From assembly GCF_004785935.1 (NCBI RefSeq), contig NZ_SRRP01000001.1, positions 1,302,001-1,366,000 of the forward strand: DNA of 64,000 nucleotides, written 5' to 3'. A program made the translations under genes and the position numbers. This document shows positions 18,308 to 26,241 of the stretch, one piece after another (position 1 is the stretch's first letter; each line of letters opens with the position of its first letter). The notes beneath the pieces are model-generated. The model worked only from the letters and a program-made list of their open reading frames with translations, was not told the DNA's origin and did not search any database. Source of the stretch: Streptococcus rubneri (GTDB lineage Bacteria > Bacillota > Bacilli > Lactobacillales > Streptococcaceae).

Positions 18308-19057
18308 ATGTATAATAGATTAACAAGCTCTGTCTTTCAGTCTATCTTGAAAAGGAGAGATACGAAGATCTTCTTATCCTTTTGTCTATTACCTATCCTT
18401 GTTCCATTTTTGGCAGGAAATATGGAAGATATGAAAACCGACTATACAAATAGTTTTTTATCTTTCTTTGATATCACTCTTTTAACACAGTATCGTTTAA
18501 CAATCCCAGTACTCATTTTTTCCATATTGATTTCTTCCGTTTTTAGAGATGAAATTGATAGCAAGATCATGTTTTTATACAAAGATATTAAGCGTTCTAA
18601 AATTTTCAACGCAAAAATACTCGGACTATTTTTAGTTTATATCCTCTATTTATTTGGAACTTTTTTTGCAACTTTCATTACTTATTATGGCATTATGTTA
18701 CCTAGATTTGGAGTTGATTCTAACTTCTTACCTTCAAGCTCGATTTTAGTAGAGAAATCTATCTTGTCAATTCTTTCTGTGGTTTTACTTAATCTTATAA
18801 CAACCGTCATGGTTGCGATGGTTTCCATCAAATCTAAGACCTTAGTGGCTGTTTTAGTAGGAATCTTCTTCACTTTATTTGCCTTCACAGCTCCCTTACT
18901 GATTGGAGTAAAGTATGTGATTCCAACCACTTATGCAAATGCTTTACAAGCAGGTGAGTTCGGTTTAACGCTGTTAATCATCATTGGCTTGTCTTGCATT
19001 TACTTCTTACCTAGCTATTTCTCAGCTAGAAAGAATTTTGAAAGAATAGAGTTTTAA
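18308..19057 (+). CDS. ABC-2 type membrane protein, first of a paralogous pair
   Basis: 249 residues with about six membrane segments and AGGAG 9 bases before the ATG. It shares two blocks with the second permease downstream: KR-[DE]-TKI near residues 16-21 and VFR-EID then MFLY-D--R--IF--K at 78-102. The two are therefore diverged duplicates. The architecture (small ABC-2 permeases with one ATPase) resembles bacteriocin export or self-immunity transporters. Adjacent TCS genes support a role in sensing and removing a peptide or drug, but the substrate is not shown by the sequence. Confidence 0.85.
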   Translation: MYNRLTSSVFQSILKRRDTKIFLSFCLLPILVPFLAGNMEDMKTDYTNSFLSFFDITLLTQYRLTIPVLIFSILISSVFRDEIDSKIMFLYKDIKRSKIFNAKILGLFLVYILYLFGTFFATFITYYGIMLPRFGVDSNFLPSSSILVEKSILSILSVVLLNLITTVMVAMVSIKSKTLVAVLVGIFFTLFAFTAPLLIGVKYVIPTTYANALQAGEFGLTLLIIIGLSCIYFLPSYFSARKNFERIEF

Positions 19058-19110
19058 AAAGAGCAAGCTGACTCATTTATTATTTATAAAAATTGGAAAG
19101 GAAACTAGAT

Positions 19111-19986
19111 ATGCTAAAAATTGAAAGTATTTCAAAAAAATTTGTTGGGAATGATTTTTATTCGCTAAAAGATGTCAGTATGGAAATCAATAAGGGTGAG
19201 ATTGTCGGTTTGATTGGTAAAAATGGTGCGGGTAAATCGACACTCATGAAGCTGATGGCAAAATCACTAAAACCAACTTCTGGACTTATTACCTATAATG
19301 GGATCGATATTCATAGTAAAGACAATGTATTAACAGACTTTGGTATTATGATCGATCCAGTATTCTACCCAGAAATGTCCGTTATTGATAACTTAAAATT
19401 TTATCTACGTTTACATGGGAAAGAGGAGCTTTTTTCAAATATTGAACCAACTCTGAAATTGGTAGAACTATGGGAAGCTAGAAATAGAAAACCAAAAGGA
19501 TTTTCTTTTGGTATGAAGCAAAGGACAGCCTTGGCAATTGCTTTGGTTGCCGAACCAGACTTCCTTATTCTAGATGAACCATTCGTTGGACTAGATCCGA
19601 TTGGTGTTCAGAAATTAATTGATATTTTGAAAAAATGGTCTAATGAGAGACAAATTTCAATGCTTATTTCTAGCCACCAATTAGGAGAGCTAGAAGCCTT
19701 GTGTGAACGTTATGTCTATATTGAGGCAGGGCAGTTAGCAGACGCTTTTGACGGTGCAGCTTGTCCTAGTTTGCTTGTGTACTTGAAGGAGACTAAGAAT
19801 CTTGAAGGAATTCAGTCTTTATTAAGTGATGACGTCATTCTAGAAGGCAGCGTTTTAGACATTTCGACAAACATATCCTCTGAACAGGTTAATGAGATTT
19901 TTAAAATATTAGGAAATCATACCTTGATTGAGAAGATAGAGGTGAAAGAGAACCACCTAAAAGAGATCTTTACGAAAGGACAGTAA
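19111..19986 (+). CDS. ABC transporter ATP-binding protein
   Basis: 291 residues from the ATG at 19111 (AAAGGAAAC upstream). Walker A is GKNGAGKST (about 37-45), Walker B is FLILDEPFVGLDP and the H-loop is ISSHQ. The signature motif is degenerate, FSFGM in place of LSGGQ. The C-terminal 80 residues are a family-typical extension. It sits between two paralogous permease genes, 3 bases before the second, so a complex with two different permeases and two ATPase copies is likely. It belongs to the BcrA/CcmA-like drug and bacteriocin group. Confidence 0.9.
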   Translation: MLKIESISKKFVGNDFYSLKDVSMEINKGEIVGLIGKNGAGKSTLMKLMAKSLKPTSGLITYNGIDIHSKDNVLTDFGIMIDPVFYPEMSVIDNLKFYLRLHGKEELFSNIEPTLKLVELWEARNRKPKGFSFGMKQRTALAIALVAEPDFLILDEPFVGLDPIGVQKLIDILKKWSNERQISMLISSHQLGELEALCERYVYIEAGQLADAFDGAACPSLLVYLKETKNLEGIQSLLSDDVILEGSVLDISTNISSEQVNEIFKILGNHTLIEKIEVKENHLKEIFTKGQ

Positions 19987-19989
19987 CAT

Positions 19990-20763
19990 ATGAAACAAAT
20001 CTTACCTGCCATTTTCACATCTGTCTGGAAGCGTAAAGAAACCAAGATTTACCTGCTGTTCGTTTTATTTCCAGTTATCTTTCTTCTAGCTTCCTTTTTT
20101 GGAAAATCTAATTTCATGCAAATTTCCGTAATAGGAGATAATAGAGTAAGTGGGATAGCCTTTCTAGATATGATGATCAGTTCAGCAGATTCATTTATCT
20201 TACCTACTCTTGCAATCTATTTCTTAACAATTTCTGTCTTTAGACGAGAGATAGATGATCATACTATGTTCCTATATAGAGATTTAAGCCGTAAGAACAT
20301 ATTTTTTTCAAAATATCTTAGTTTACTCTCAATCTTGGTACTATTTTATATTCTATTTACTTGTGTTTCTACAACAGTCTATTTTACCAGGGTCGTTCAG
20401 TTTCCTTTTGCGTCGAATACCTTTTTTGATAACGATTTATCTATTACTTTATCAACTCTAGAGGATATTTTTGGAATCTTTTTAAAAGACATTTTTTCAG
20501 TAACTGTCGCCTCTGTGTTATGCCTTTATTTAAAAACAGGCTCAACAATAGTGGTAGCTATTATTTTAACAATTGCAAGCATGATGACTTCCATGATTGG
20601 TGGAGTTGTTGCAATGCTTTTCCCGAATGGATATAACAGATTGCTTAATGACGACATTTTGTCCACTCCACAAGCATTCTTGGGAGCACTGGGCATTACC
20701 ATCGTCTATGCCTTTATTCTCCTAATCATTGGTTCTAAAAAGTTTCAAAATTTGGAGTTTTGA
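19990..20763 (+). CDS. ABC-2 type membrane protein, second of a paralogous pair
   Basis: 257 residues with about six membrane segments. It is homologous to the permease at 18308-19057: KRKETKI at 15-20 and VFRREIDDHTMFLYRDLSRK at 83-102. A larger outside loop (about residues 42-60 and 122-150) differs between the two. It is the last gene of the cassette. The shared terminator with trxA lies about 90 bases downstream. Confidence 0.85.
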   Translation: MKQILPAIFTSVWKRKETKIYLLFVLFPVIFLLASFFGKSNFMQISVIGDNRVSGIAFLDMMISSADSFILPTLAIYFLTISVFRREIDDHTMFLYRDLSRKNIFFSKYLSLLSILVLFYILFTCVSTTVYFTRVVQFPFASNTFFDNDLSITLSTLEDIFGIFLKDIFSVTVASVLCLYLKTGSTIVVAIILTIASMMTSMIGGVVAMLFPNGYNRLLNDDILSTPQAFLGALGITIVYAFILLIIGSKKFQNLEF

Positions 20764-20854
20764 TGTGACAGGACTTGACCTGCTACCTATAATCTAATGA
20801 CGTATACCCTGTCTACAATGTACGATTGAAAGATACACGTTTCTCTTTATCATC

Positions 20855-20889
20855 AAAAAAAGATTGGAACATAGCTCCAATCTTTTTTT
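20855..20889. terminator. Bidirectional terminator between the ABC cassette and trxA
   Basis: A 14-bp stem (A-run then AGATTGGA, and complement TCCAATCT then T-run) with a 7-base loop. It has A/T runs on both sides and lies directly past the trxA stop. Confidence 0.85.
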
Positions 20890-20890
20890 C

Positions 20891-21205
20891 TTACCTCAAC
20901 TCAGCCACAATGGCCTTGATTTGCTCTGCTGTGTGTACACCTGCTACTTGTTTGACAACCTGTCCATCTTTTTTGAAGAGCAAGGTTGGGATGGACATAA
21001 TGCCGAAAGCACGCGCTGTTTCAGGATTTTCGTCCACATCCATTTTCAGGATTTTTAATTCATCTTCCGAAAATTCTTGGGATAATTTTTCTAGGATAGG
21101 AGCTTGCATGCGACATGGACCACACCAGGTCGCCCAGAAGTCTACCAAGACCAATCCTTCTTTCGTTTCTGCTTCAAATGTTGCGTCTGTAATTGCTTTT
21201 GCCAT
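20891..21205 (-). CDS. trxA: Thioredoxin
   Basis: 104 residues, full length. It has the active site WCGPC (W27-C31) within DFWATWCGPCRMQAP and the cis-Pro region SIPTLL. It reduces protein disulfides in the cytoplasm, recycled by thioredoxin reductase. It follows the DUF4649 gene with a 12-base gap, and the two share a promoter that carries a PerR-box-like site. Confidence 0.96.
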   Translation of the reverse strand: MAKAITDATFEAETKEGLVLVDFWATWCGPCRMQAPILEKLSQEFSEDELKILKMDVDENPETARAFGIMSIPTLLFKKDGQVVKQVAGVHTAEQIKAIVAELR

Positions 21206-21217
21206 TGTTTTTCTCCT

Positions 21218-21442
21218 TTAGTTTTTGTATTGATCCAGGTCTTGCTTCATCAAATAGAAGAAGACATCTCCGTAAGTTCCGTGGTAATCGAGTTCGTGCC
21301 CATTATAGGTCAATTTTTGTACAGGATAGTAATCCGCTACACCAATCAAGCAAGTCTGTTGGGAGCGTTCAAACTCTTCATAGGAATCAAAATGCATAAC
21401 TCTTTCTTGCTTTGCACCATCTAGATATGTAATATCAATCAT
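21218..21442 (-). CDS. DUF4649 family small protein
   Basis: 74 residues from the ATG at 21442 (AGAGG upstream); a GTG three codons earlier is also in frame. The sequence begins MIDITYLDGAKQE and contains a short Tyr/Gly-rich segment (YNGHELDYHGTYGDV). I recognise it as a streptococcal DUF4649 protein of unknown function that travels with trxA. The co-transcription with thioredoxin and the oxidative-stress-like operator hint at a redox link, which is inference. Confidence 0.75.
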   Translation of the reverse strand: MIDITYLDGAKQERVMHFDSYEEFERSQQTCLIGVADYYPVQKLTYNGHELDYHGTYGDVFFYLMKQDLDQYKN

Positions 21443-21473
21443 TCCTGTCACCTCTTTTCTAATTTATGACTAC

Positions 21474-21502
21474 ATTGTAACTATAATGATTACAACTGTC
21501 AA
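21474..21502 (-). promoter_or_regulatory. Promoter of the DUF4649-trxA operon with PerR-box-like spacer
   Basis: Minus-strand TTGACA (-35), a 17-base spacer and TACAAT (-10), an almost perfect sigma-A promoter. The spacer (21481-21495) reads TTGTAATCATTATAG, which matches the PerR box TTATAATNATTATAA at all specified positions except two. Repression by a Fur-family peroxide regulator is plausible. Confidence 0.7.
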
Positions 21503-21692
21503 TCAAAACGACTTGCTTAGTTGAAGAAATTCTGTTCGATAGCTAAAAGCTAACAAAAAGGCCTCTGAATACAGAAAGCTCTATTCTTGCTGGATAAAAC
21601 GTTTCTAGACAAGGCACCGAACCGAAGATTGTACTGACGGTACATCGAGGCGAAGTGACAAAAAATAAAAAAGCTACTCAACTAGAGTAGCC
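21503..21692. other. Gene-free intergenic stretch with hairpins; second terminator at its right end
   Basis: No ORF with a ribosome binding site is seen. It contains TGTAC-N5-GTACA (near 21626-21640). At 21673-21691 there is a 7-bp stem GCTACTC / GAGTAGC whose minus-strand exit is followed by TTTTTTATTTTTT, a good Rho-independent terminator for any rpsO read-through. The remainder, near 21590-21660, may be another dispersed repeat, but I see only one copy. Confidence 0.5.
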
Positions 21693-21737
21693 TTATTTTC
21701 AAGATATGCTCAATCGAACACGACCTAAGCACTTGGC

Positions 21738-21771
21738 AAAAATAACAGCCCCCTGAATCCAGAGAGCTGTT
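21738..21771 (-). terminator. rpsO terminator
   Basis: On the minus strand, AACAGCTCTCTG pairs with CAGGGGGCTGTT (12 bp with two G-U pairs, loop GATT) and is followed by ATTTTTG. It lies about 110 bases past the rpsO stop, after repeat copy 3. Confidence 0.7.
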
Positions 21772-21870
21772 TTGAGCTCGGGCTAAAATCCTAGTGAAAA
21801 AGATGAAACTCCTTGTGTTCATCGAACACTGTGTCGTTTCCCTATTTTCATACGGATTTTTGGCGCCCTT
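21768..21870 (-). repeat. Interspersed hairpin repeat, copy 3 (inverted)
   Basis: Read on the minus strand: AAGGGCGCC, AATCCGTATGAAAATAGGG, ACGACACA, hairpin GTGTTC-GAT-GAACAC (21815-21829), AAGGAGTTTCATCTTTTTC, CACTAGG and TTTTAGCCCG. It shares these blocks with copy 1 at 11672-11805. The hairpin stem again differs in sequence but stays paired. It lies in the 3' region of the rpsO transcript, starting 11 bases past its stop. Confidence 0.7.
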
Positions 21871-21880
21871 AGCATCATGA

Positions 21881-22150
21881 TTAACGACGAAGTCCAAGAG
21901 AGTTAATCAACTCACGGTAACGGTTAACGTCGTTGGTACGAAGGTAAGCCAACAAGTTACGACGGCGACCAATTTTCTTCATCAAACCACGGTAAGTAGC
22001 GTGGTCTTTTTTGTGTTGTTTGATGTGGTCGTTCAAGTGGTTGATTTCCCAAGTAAGGACAGCAACTTGTACTTCTACTGAACCAGTGTCACCTTCGTGA
22101 CGTGCGTATTGTGCAATGATTTCATTTTTTTTCTCTTTTGAGATTGCCAT
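21881..22150 (-). CDS. rpsO: 30S ribosomal protein S15
   Basis: 89 residues from the ATG at 22150 (AAGGAG 6 bases upstream); a longer in-frame reading to 22210 lies in the leader. The S15 sequence is typical: [29 protein letters not shown], and [17 protein letters not shown] then LGLRR. It binds 16S rRNA and helps assemble the 30S platform. It is monocistronic here and separated from pnp, its usual neighbour in many bacteria. Confidence 0.97.
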   Translation of the reverse strand: MAISKEKKNEIIAQYARHEGDTGSVEVQVAVLTWEINHLNDHIKQHKKDHATYRGLMKKIGRRRNLLAYLRTNDVNRYRELINSLGLRR

Positions 22151-22235
22151 GATAAGCTCCTTTTCTTTATGCTCTATCCGAGTGGCAGGTTTGGCATAGC
22201 CTGCTACCAAGAAAGAGTTAGTTGTCTATTCGACC
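22151..22235 (-). promoter_or_regulatory. rpsO 5' leader, possible S15 autoregulatory element
   Basis: The mRNA leader of about 85 bases can fold, for example GCAGG/CCTGC around GGC-TAT-GCC. S15 represses its own mRNA in several bacteria through varied leader structures, so this is a reasonable guess, but the fold has not been matched to a known class. Confidence 0.35.
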
Positions 22236-22240
22236 TATTC

Positions 22241-22269
22241 ATTCTACCAAGATTTCATCTTTCTGTCAA
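22241..22269 (-). promoter_or_regulatory. rpsO promoter
   Basis: Minus-strand TTGACA, a 17-base spacer and TAGAAT, close to consensus and fitting a highly expressed ribosomal gene. Confidence 0.8.
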
Positions 22270-22325
22270 ACACTTCTACTTTTTCCAACAGAGTTCTTCA
22301 AACCCAAGACTACCATGACTTCTCA

Positions 22326-23054
22326 TTATAGGTTGACTCGAAAGTCAGTTAAGAGCCCTATTTCTTCTACTGTCAATCTACGCCACTCCCCCAATTCGAG
22401 ACTAGGATTCAAGTTCAATGGCCCCATGGAAATCCGCTCGAGATCGGTGACTTCTTTGCCACAAGCTGCGACCATGCGTTTGACCTGGTGGAATTTTCCT
22501 TCAGCGATGCGGATCTGAACCAAGCAACTATTGGCTTCTTGATCAACCTCCAAAATTTCCAACTCAGCTGGCAGTGTGGTGAAATCCTTCAAGACGATTC
22601 CTTCTTTGAAACGGTCAACATCTTCCTGGGTCATGATGCCAGCTACTTGGGCACGATAGAGTTTATCCACATGCTTCTTAGGTGATAACATAGCGTGGGC
22701 TAGCTTGCCATTATTGGTCAAGAGGAGTAAGCCGTGAGTATCGATATCAAGGCGTCCGACAGGAAAGACTTCCTTATGACGGGCCGTGTCATCTAGCAAA
22801 TCTAACACAGTTTGATGGTGATCATCTTCAGTCGCTGAAATGACCCCCTTGGGTTTATTGAGCAGATAGTAGACAAACTCCTCATGCAGGAGCTTTTCTC
22901 CCAGATAGGTTACCTGATCTGTGTCTGGATCAATGTGAACTTTGGCAGATGTCTCAACCTTCCCATTGACCTGAATTTTTTTCTGCTTGAGAACTTGCTT
23001 GACTTCTGTCCGACTTCCCACACCACAATCTACTAAAAATTTGTCTAGACGCAT
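22326..23054 (-). CDS. RsuA/RluB-family pseudouridine synthase
   Basis: 242 residues from the ATG at 23054, which has AAAGGAG upstream. An N-terminal S4 RNA-binding domain (MRLDKFLVDCGVGSRTEVKQ) is followed by the catalytic domain with GRLDIDTHGLLLLTNNG, whose Asp is the catalytic residue, and KLYRAQV and EGKFHQVKRM. It converts a uridine in rRNA to pseudouridine. Streptococcal members are usually annotated as 16S (RsuA) enzymes, but rRNA specificity cannot be settled from motifs. An extended -10 (TGATATAAT) lies just upstream. Confidence 0.92.
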   Translation of the reverse strand: MRLDKFLVDCGVGSRTEVKQVLKQKKIQVNGKVETSAKVHIDPDTDQVTYLGEKLLHEEFVYYLLNKPKGVISATEDDHHQTVLDLLDDTARHKEVFPVGRLDIDTHGLLLLTNNGKLAHAMLSPKKHVDKLYRAQVAGIMTQEDVDRFKEGIVLKDFTTLPAELEILEVDQEANSCLVQIRIAEGKFHQVKRMVAACGKEVTDLERISMGPLNLNPSLELGEWRRLTVEEIGLLTDFRVNL

Positions 23055-23226
23055 CTTCTTCTCCTTTATCCTTCTTTTCATTATATCATGAACTGGTCCT
23101 GGATTCTCTCATTACTTTAGACCACTTTCCGTTCAGTCCACTCGCAATCATTGGATAAATAGGAAACTTTCATTCTGGGGGGAATTATGATATGATGGAT
23201 TTTAGAAAAAAGGAGTGAATGAGAAC

Positions 23227-23841
23227 ATGTCTGCAATCGAAACCATTACAAAAGCTGCCCATCTAATTGATATGAACGATATTATCCGTGAAGGTCACCC
23301 AACCCTACGAGCTATTGCTGAGGAAGTTACTTTCCCTCTGTCAGACCAAGAGCTCATTCTAGGAGAAAAAATGATGCAGTTCTTGCACCATTCACAGGAT
23401 CCTGTCATGGCAGAAAAATTGGGTCTTCGAGGAGGAGTCGGACTAGCGGCTCCTCAGTTAGATATTTCTAAGCGCATCATCGCTGTCCTCGTCCCAAATC
23501 CAGAGGACGAAGAAGGAAATCCTCCAAAAGAAGCATACTCCATTCAAGAAGTCATGTACAACCCTAAAATTGTCTCCCACTCTGTACAAGATGCAGCTCT
23601 TGGAGATGGTGAAGGTTGTCTTTCTGTAGATCGTAATGTTCCCGGGTATGTGGTTCGCCATGCACGCGTGACAGTAGACTACTTTGATAAAACAGGGGAA
23701 AAACACCGCATCAAACTTAAAGGTTACAACTCCATCGTTGTCCAACACGAGATTGACCACATTAATGGCGTTATGTTCTACGATCGGATCAATCCGAAAG
23801 ATCCTTTCGCTGTCAAAGATGGCATGCTTATTTTAGAATAA
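23227..23841 (+). CDS. def: Peptide deformylase
   Basis: 204 residues from the ATG at 23227 (AAGGAG 11 bases upstream); a GTG at 23215 is an alternative. The three PDF motifs are present: GVGLAAPQ (70-77), EGCLSV with metal ligand C131, and HEIDH with H174, E175 and H178. The long insertion [12 protein letters not shown] is typical of Gram-positive type 2 enzymes. It removes the formyl group from nascent proteins. It is monocistronic, with a TATGAT -10 upstream and a shared terminator downstream. Confidence 0.96.
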   Translation: MSAIETITKAAHLIDMNDIIREGHPTLRAIAEEVTFPLSDQELILGEKMMQFLHHSQDPVMAEKLGLRGGVGLAAPQLDISKRIIAVLVPNPEDEEGNPPKEAYSIQEVMYNPKIVSHSVQDAALGDGEGCLSVDRNVPGYVVRHARVTVDYFDKTGEKHRIKLKGYNSIVVQHEIDHINGVMFYDRINPKDPFAVKDGMLILE

Positions 23842-23870
23842 GAAAAAAAGACCGATGGGTCTTTTTTTCT
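23841..23870. terminator. Bidirectional terminator def / mscS
   Basis: AGAAAAAAAGACC, loop GATG, GGTCTTTTTTTCT: a 13-bp stem with A/T runs on both sides, between two convergent genes. It overlaps the last base of both coding regions. Confidence 0.85.
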
Positions 23871-24721
23871 TAGGGTGTGACAGAGAAAGTTGTTGGAATC
23901 TCAATCCCATTTTGTAAGAGGGCATCATGATAGAGTTTGTAATAAAGGTGGTAAATGGCAATTTGACTTCCTGATTGGACCATCATGGCGACACGGAAGG
24001 AATAGCGACCCGTTCCCTTTTCGATTTGTGGTCCTAAAATCGTCGGACCATCTAAGATTTCTGGATGTTTCTGTGCTTGTTCATCGTTGACTTGCTGGAA
24101 GATTTGATAAATCTTATCCAGATCTGTCTGAGCTGAAATTGGCATATCGATGAGAACGCGCTGGTTGCCTCGAGAGAGATTGCTGACAACCATGATATTG
24201 CGATTGGGCACATAATGCAAGGTCCCATCCGCATCCCGCACCTGGGTCGTCCGAATGCCCACACTAGAAACAGTTCCAGCAATGGTGATAGGACCATTTG
24301 TCAAACGAACAGTATCCCCGACGTCTATCTGTCGTTCCAGAAGGATAAAGAAGCCATTAACTAAGTCAGAGAGGAAGCCCTGAGCTCCCAAACCGATGGC
24401 AACCCCTGCGATTCCAGCACCCGCCAAAAGACTTGAGACTGGCAAGCCCAAAATAGAAAGAATCCAATAAATCAGAATAAAATAGAGGCCGTAATTTAAC
24501 AGACTTTCTACCAGACGTAAGATAGTTTTTTTACGAGATTCATCCTGACCTACATAATTCAAAGACGCTTTTAAAATGCGTTTCACTAAACTGTGGACCA
24601 GTTTTTTTGCAATATAAAACAAGACAAATAAAATAGCTAAGGAAATTACTTTTGAAACCAGGTCATCCATGATCTTGGTCCAATCAAATTGATTCACATA
24701 ACGGGAAATAACATTCTTCAT
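23870..24721 (-). CDS. MscS-family mechanosensitive channel
   Basis: 283 residues. Membrane segments lie at about 25-45, 70-95 and 95-120. The third contains the Gly/Ala-rich pore helix (LLAGAGIAGVAIGLGAQGF), followed by the cytoplasmic beta domain (VGDTVRL, GTVSSVGIRTTQVRDADG, PNRNIM, SNLSRG). These match the MscS core. It opens under membrane tension to release solutes during osmotic downshock. An extended -10 (TGATATAAT) lies upstream, divergent from sstT. Confidence 0.93.
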   Translation of the reverse strand: MKNVISRYVNQFDWTKIMDDLVSKVISLAILFVLFYIAKKLVHSLVKRILKASLNYVGQDESRKKTILRLVESLLNYGLYFILIYWILSILGLPVSSLLAGAGIAGVAIGLGAQGFLSDLVNGFFILLERQIDVGDTVRLTNGPITIAGTVSSVGIRTTQVRDADGTLHYVPNRNIMVVSNLSRGNQRVLIDMPISAQTDLDKIYQIFQQVNDEQAQKHPEILDGPTILGPQIEKGTGRYSFRVAMMVQSGSQIAIYHLYYKLYHDALLQNGIEIPTTFSVTP

Positions 24722-24809
24722 TCCTTCTAATAGTCTCCTTCTCTCTTCTAATGGTTTGATTATATCAAATTTTAGGCTATTGAACCAGCGCCCTTATTGA
24801 AACAACCAT

Positions 24810-24837
24810 TGATTTTAAGCTCTTACTATCGTATAAT
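24810..24837 (+). promoter_or_regulatory. sstT promoter
   Basis: TTGATT, a 16-base spacer and TATAAT, 33 bases before the sstT ATG; AAGGAGG is the ribosome binding site. Confidence 0.65.
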
Positions 24838-24869
24838 GGACGGTAAACTTTTCAAATAAGGAGGTTCTT

Positions 24870-26087
24870 ATGGTCAAACGAATCATTCGCGCTTGGAACA
24901 AAACTAATCTCATGAAACGAATTGCAATCGGAATCTTAGTCGGAGCCCTCTTAGCTCTGCTTCTTCCTCAAGCATCTGCAATTGGTCTATTAGGGGAAAT
25001 CTTTGTAGGAGGCTTGCGGGCAATTGCTCCTCTTTTAGTCTTCGCACTTGTCGCTAACGCCCTCTCCCAGCACCAAAAGGGAACCCAAACCAATATGAAA
25101 TCGGTCATCAGCCTCTATCTTTTGGGAACTTTTGCGGCAGCCCTGGTAGCAGTCCTGGTGAACTATCTATTTCCTATTACCATTTCTTTAACGGGAACTA
25201 GTGCTGAAGGAACTTCTCCCGATGGACTAGGGGAAGTCATCAGCAACCTTCTTTTAAAAATCGTGGACAATCCCCTCAATGCCCTTATCCAGGCTAATTA
25301 TATCGGGATTTTATCCTGGGCAGTAGTCTTTGGGATTGCCATGAGAGAAGCCAGTGAACATAGTAAGGACCTTCTTCAAACCCTGGCTGATATCACTTCC
25401 AAGATTGTCGAATGGATTATCAACCTAGCTCCATTTGGAATTCTTGGTTTGGTCTACAAAACGATTGCAGGGCAAGGGTTTGCTGGTCTGAAAAGCTACG
25501 GAATTCTCTTACTTCTATTAGTTGGAACCATGTTTTTCGTTGCCCTGGTCATCAATCCCTTGATTGCTTTCATCATGATTCGCAAGAATCCTTACCCACT
25601 TGTCTTTAAATGTTTACGAGTAAGTGGATTAACTGCCTTCTTTACTCGAAGTTCCGCTGCTAACATTCCTGTTAATATGAAGCTCTGTAAGGAACTAGGG
25701 CTCAATCCAGACACCTACTCCGTCTCTATTCCTCTAGGCTCTACTATCAATATGGCAGGAGCTGCTGTTACAATTAATACCTTGACCCTAGCTGCTGTCA
25801 ATACCCAAGGGATTCAGGTCGACTTTGGAACGGCCCTCGTCCTCAGCGTCGTAGCCGCTATCTCAGCTTGTGGCGCTTCTGGAGTGGCCGGAGGGTCTCT
25901 ACTTTTGATCCCAGTTGCTTGTAGCCTTTTTGGTATCGGTAATGATATCGCTATGCAAGTCGTTAGTGTCGGCTTCATTATTGGGGTTATCCAAGATTCT
26001 TGCGAAACAGCCCTCAACTCGTCCACCGATGTTCTTTTTACAGCCATTTCTGAAATGAAAGATTGGCCAAAAGAAAAACGCTATTAA
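24870..26087 (+). CDS. sstT: Serine/threonine:Na+ symporter
   Basis: 405 residues, with about eight membrane helices plus re-entrant loops of the dicarboxylate/amino acid:cation symporter fold. Family blocks seen are LFALVANAL-like [34 protein letters not shown] and [22 protein letters not shown]. SstT imports serine and threonine with sodium. It is monocistronic with its own promoter and terminator. Confidence 0.93.
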   Translation: MVKRIIRAWNKTNLMKRIAIGILVGALLALLLPQASAIGLLGEIFVGGLRAIAPLLVFALVANALSQHQKGTQTNMKSVISLYLLGTFAAALVAVLVNYLFPITISLTGTSAEGTSPDGLGEVISNLLLKIVDNPLNALIQANYIGILSWAVVFGIAMREASEHSKDLLQTLADITSKIVEWIINLAPFGILGLVYKTIAGQGFAGLKSYGILLLLLVGTMFFVALVINPLIAFIMIRKNPYPLVFKCLRVSGLTAFFTRSSAANIPVNMKLCKELGLNPDTYSVSIPLGSTINMAGAAVTINTLTLAAVNTQGIQVDFGTALVLSVVAAISACGASGVAGGSLLLIPVACSLFGIGNDIAMQVVSVGFIIGVIQDSCETALNSSTDVLFTAISEMKDWPKEKRY

Positions 26088-26090
26088 TTC

Positions 26091-26123
26091 AGAAAAACCA
26101 GATCACACGATCTGGTCTTTTTC
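26091..26123 (+). terminator. sstT terminator
   Basis: CCAGATC / GATCTGG stem with loop ACAC, extended by A/T pairs and followed by TTTTTCTTTTTT. Confidence 0.8.
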
Positions 26124-26241
26124 TTTTTTCATAAAGTAGCTTTTGCTTTCCCTAAACATCGGAGACGAAAGAGCGAATAAAGCAATTAGATGATAGTTAC
26201 GTTTTCAGAAGTTTCCATGAAAATTCCCCAGCAATCCCCAA

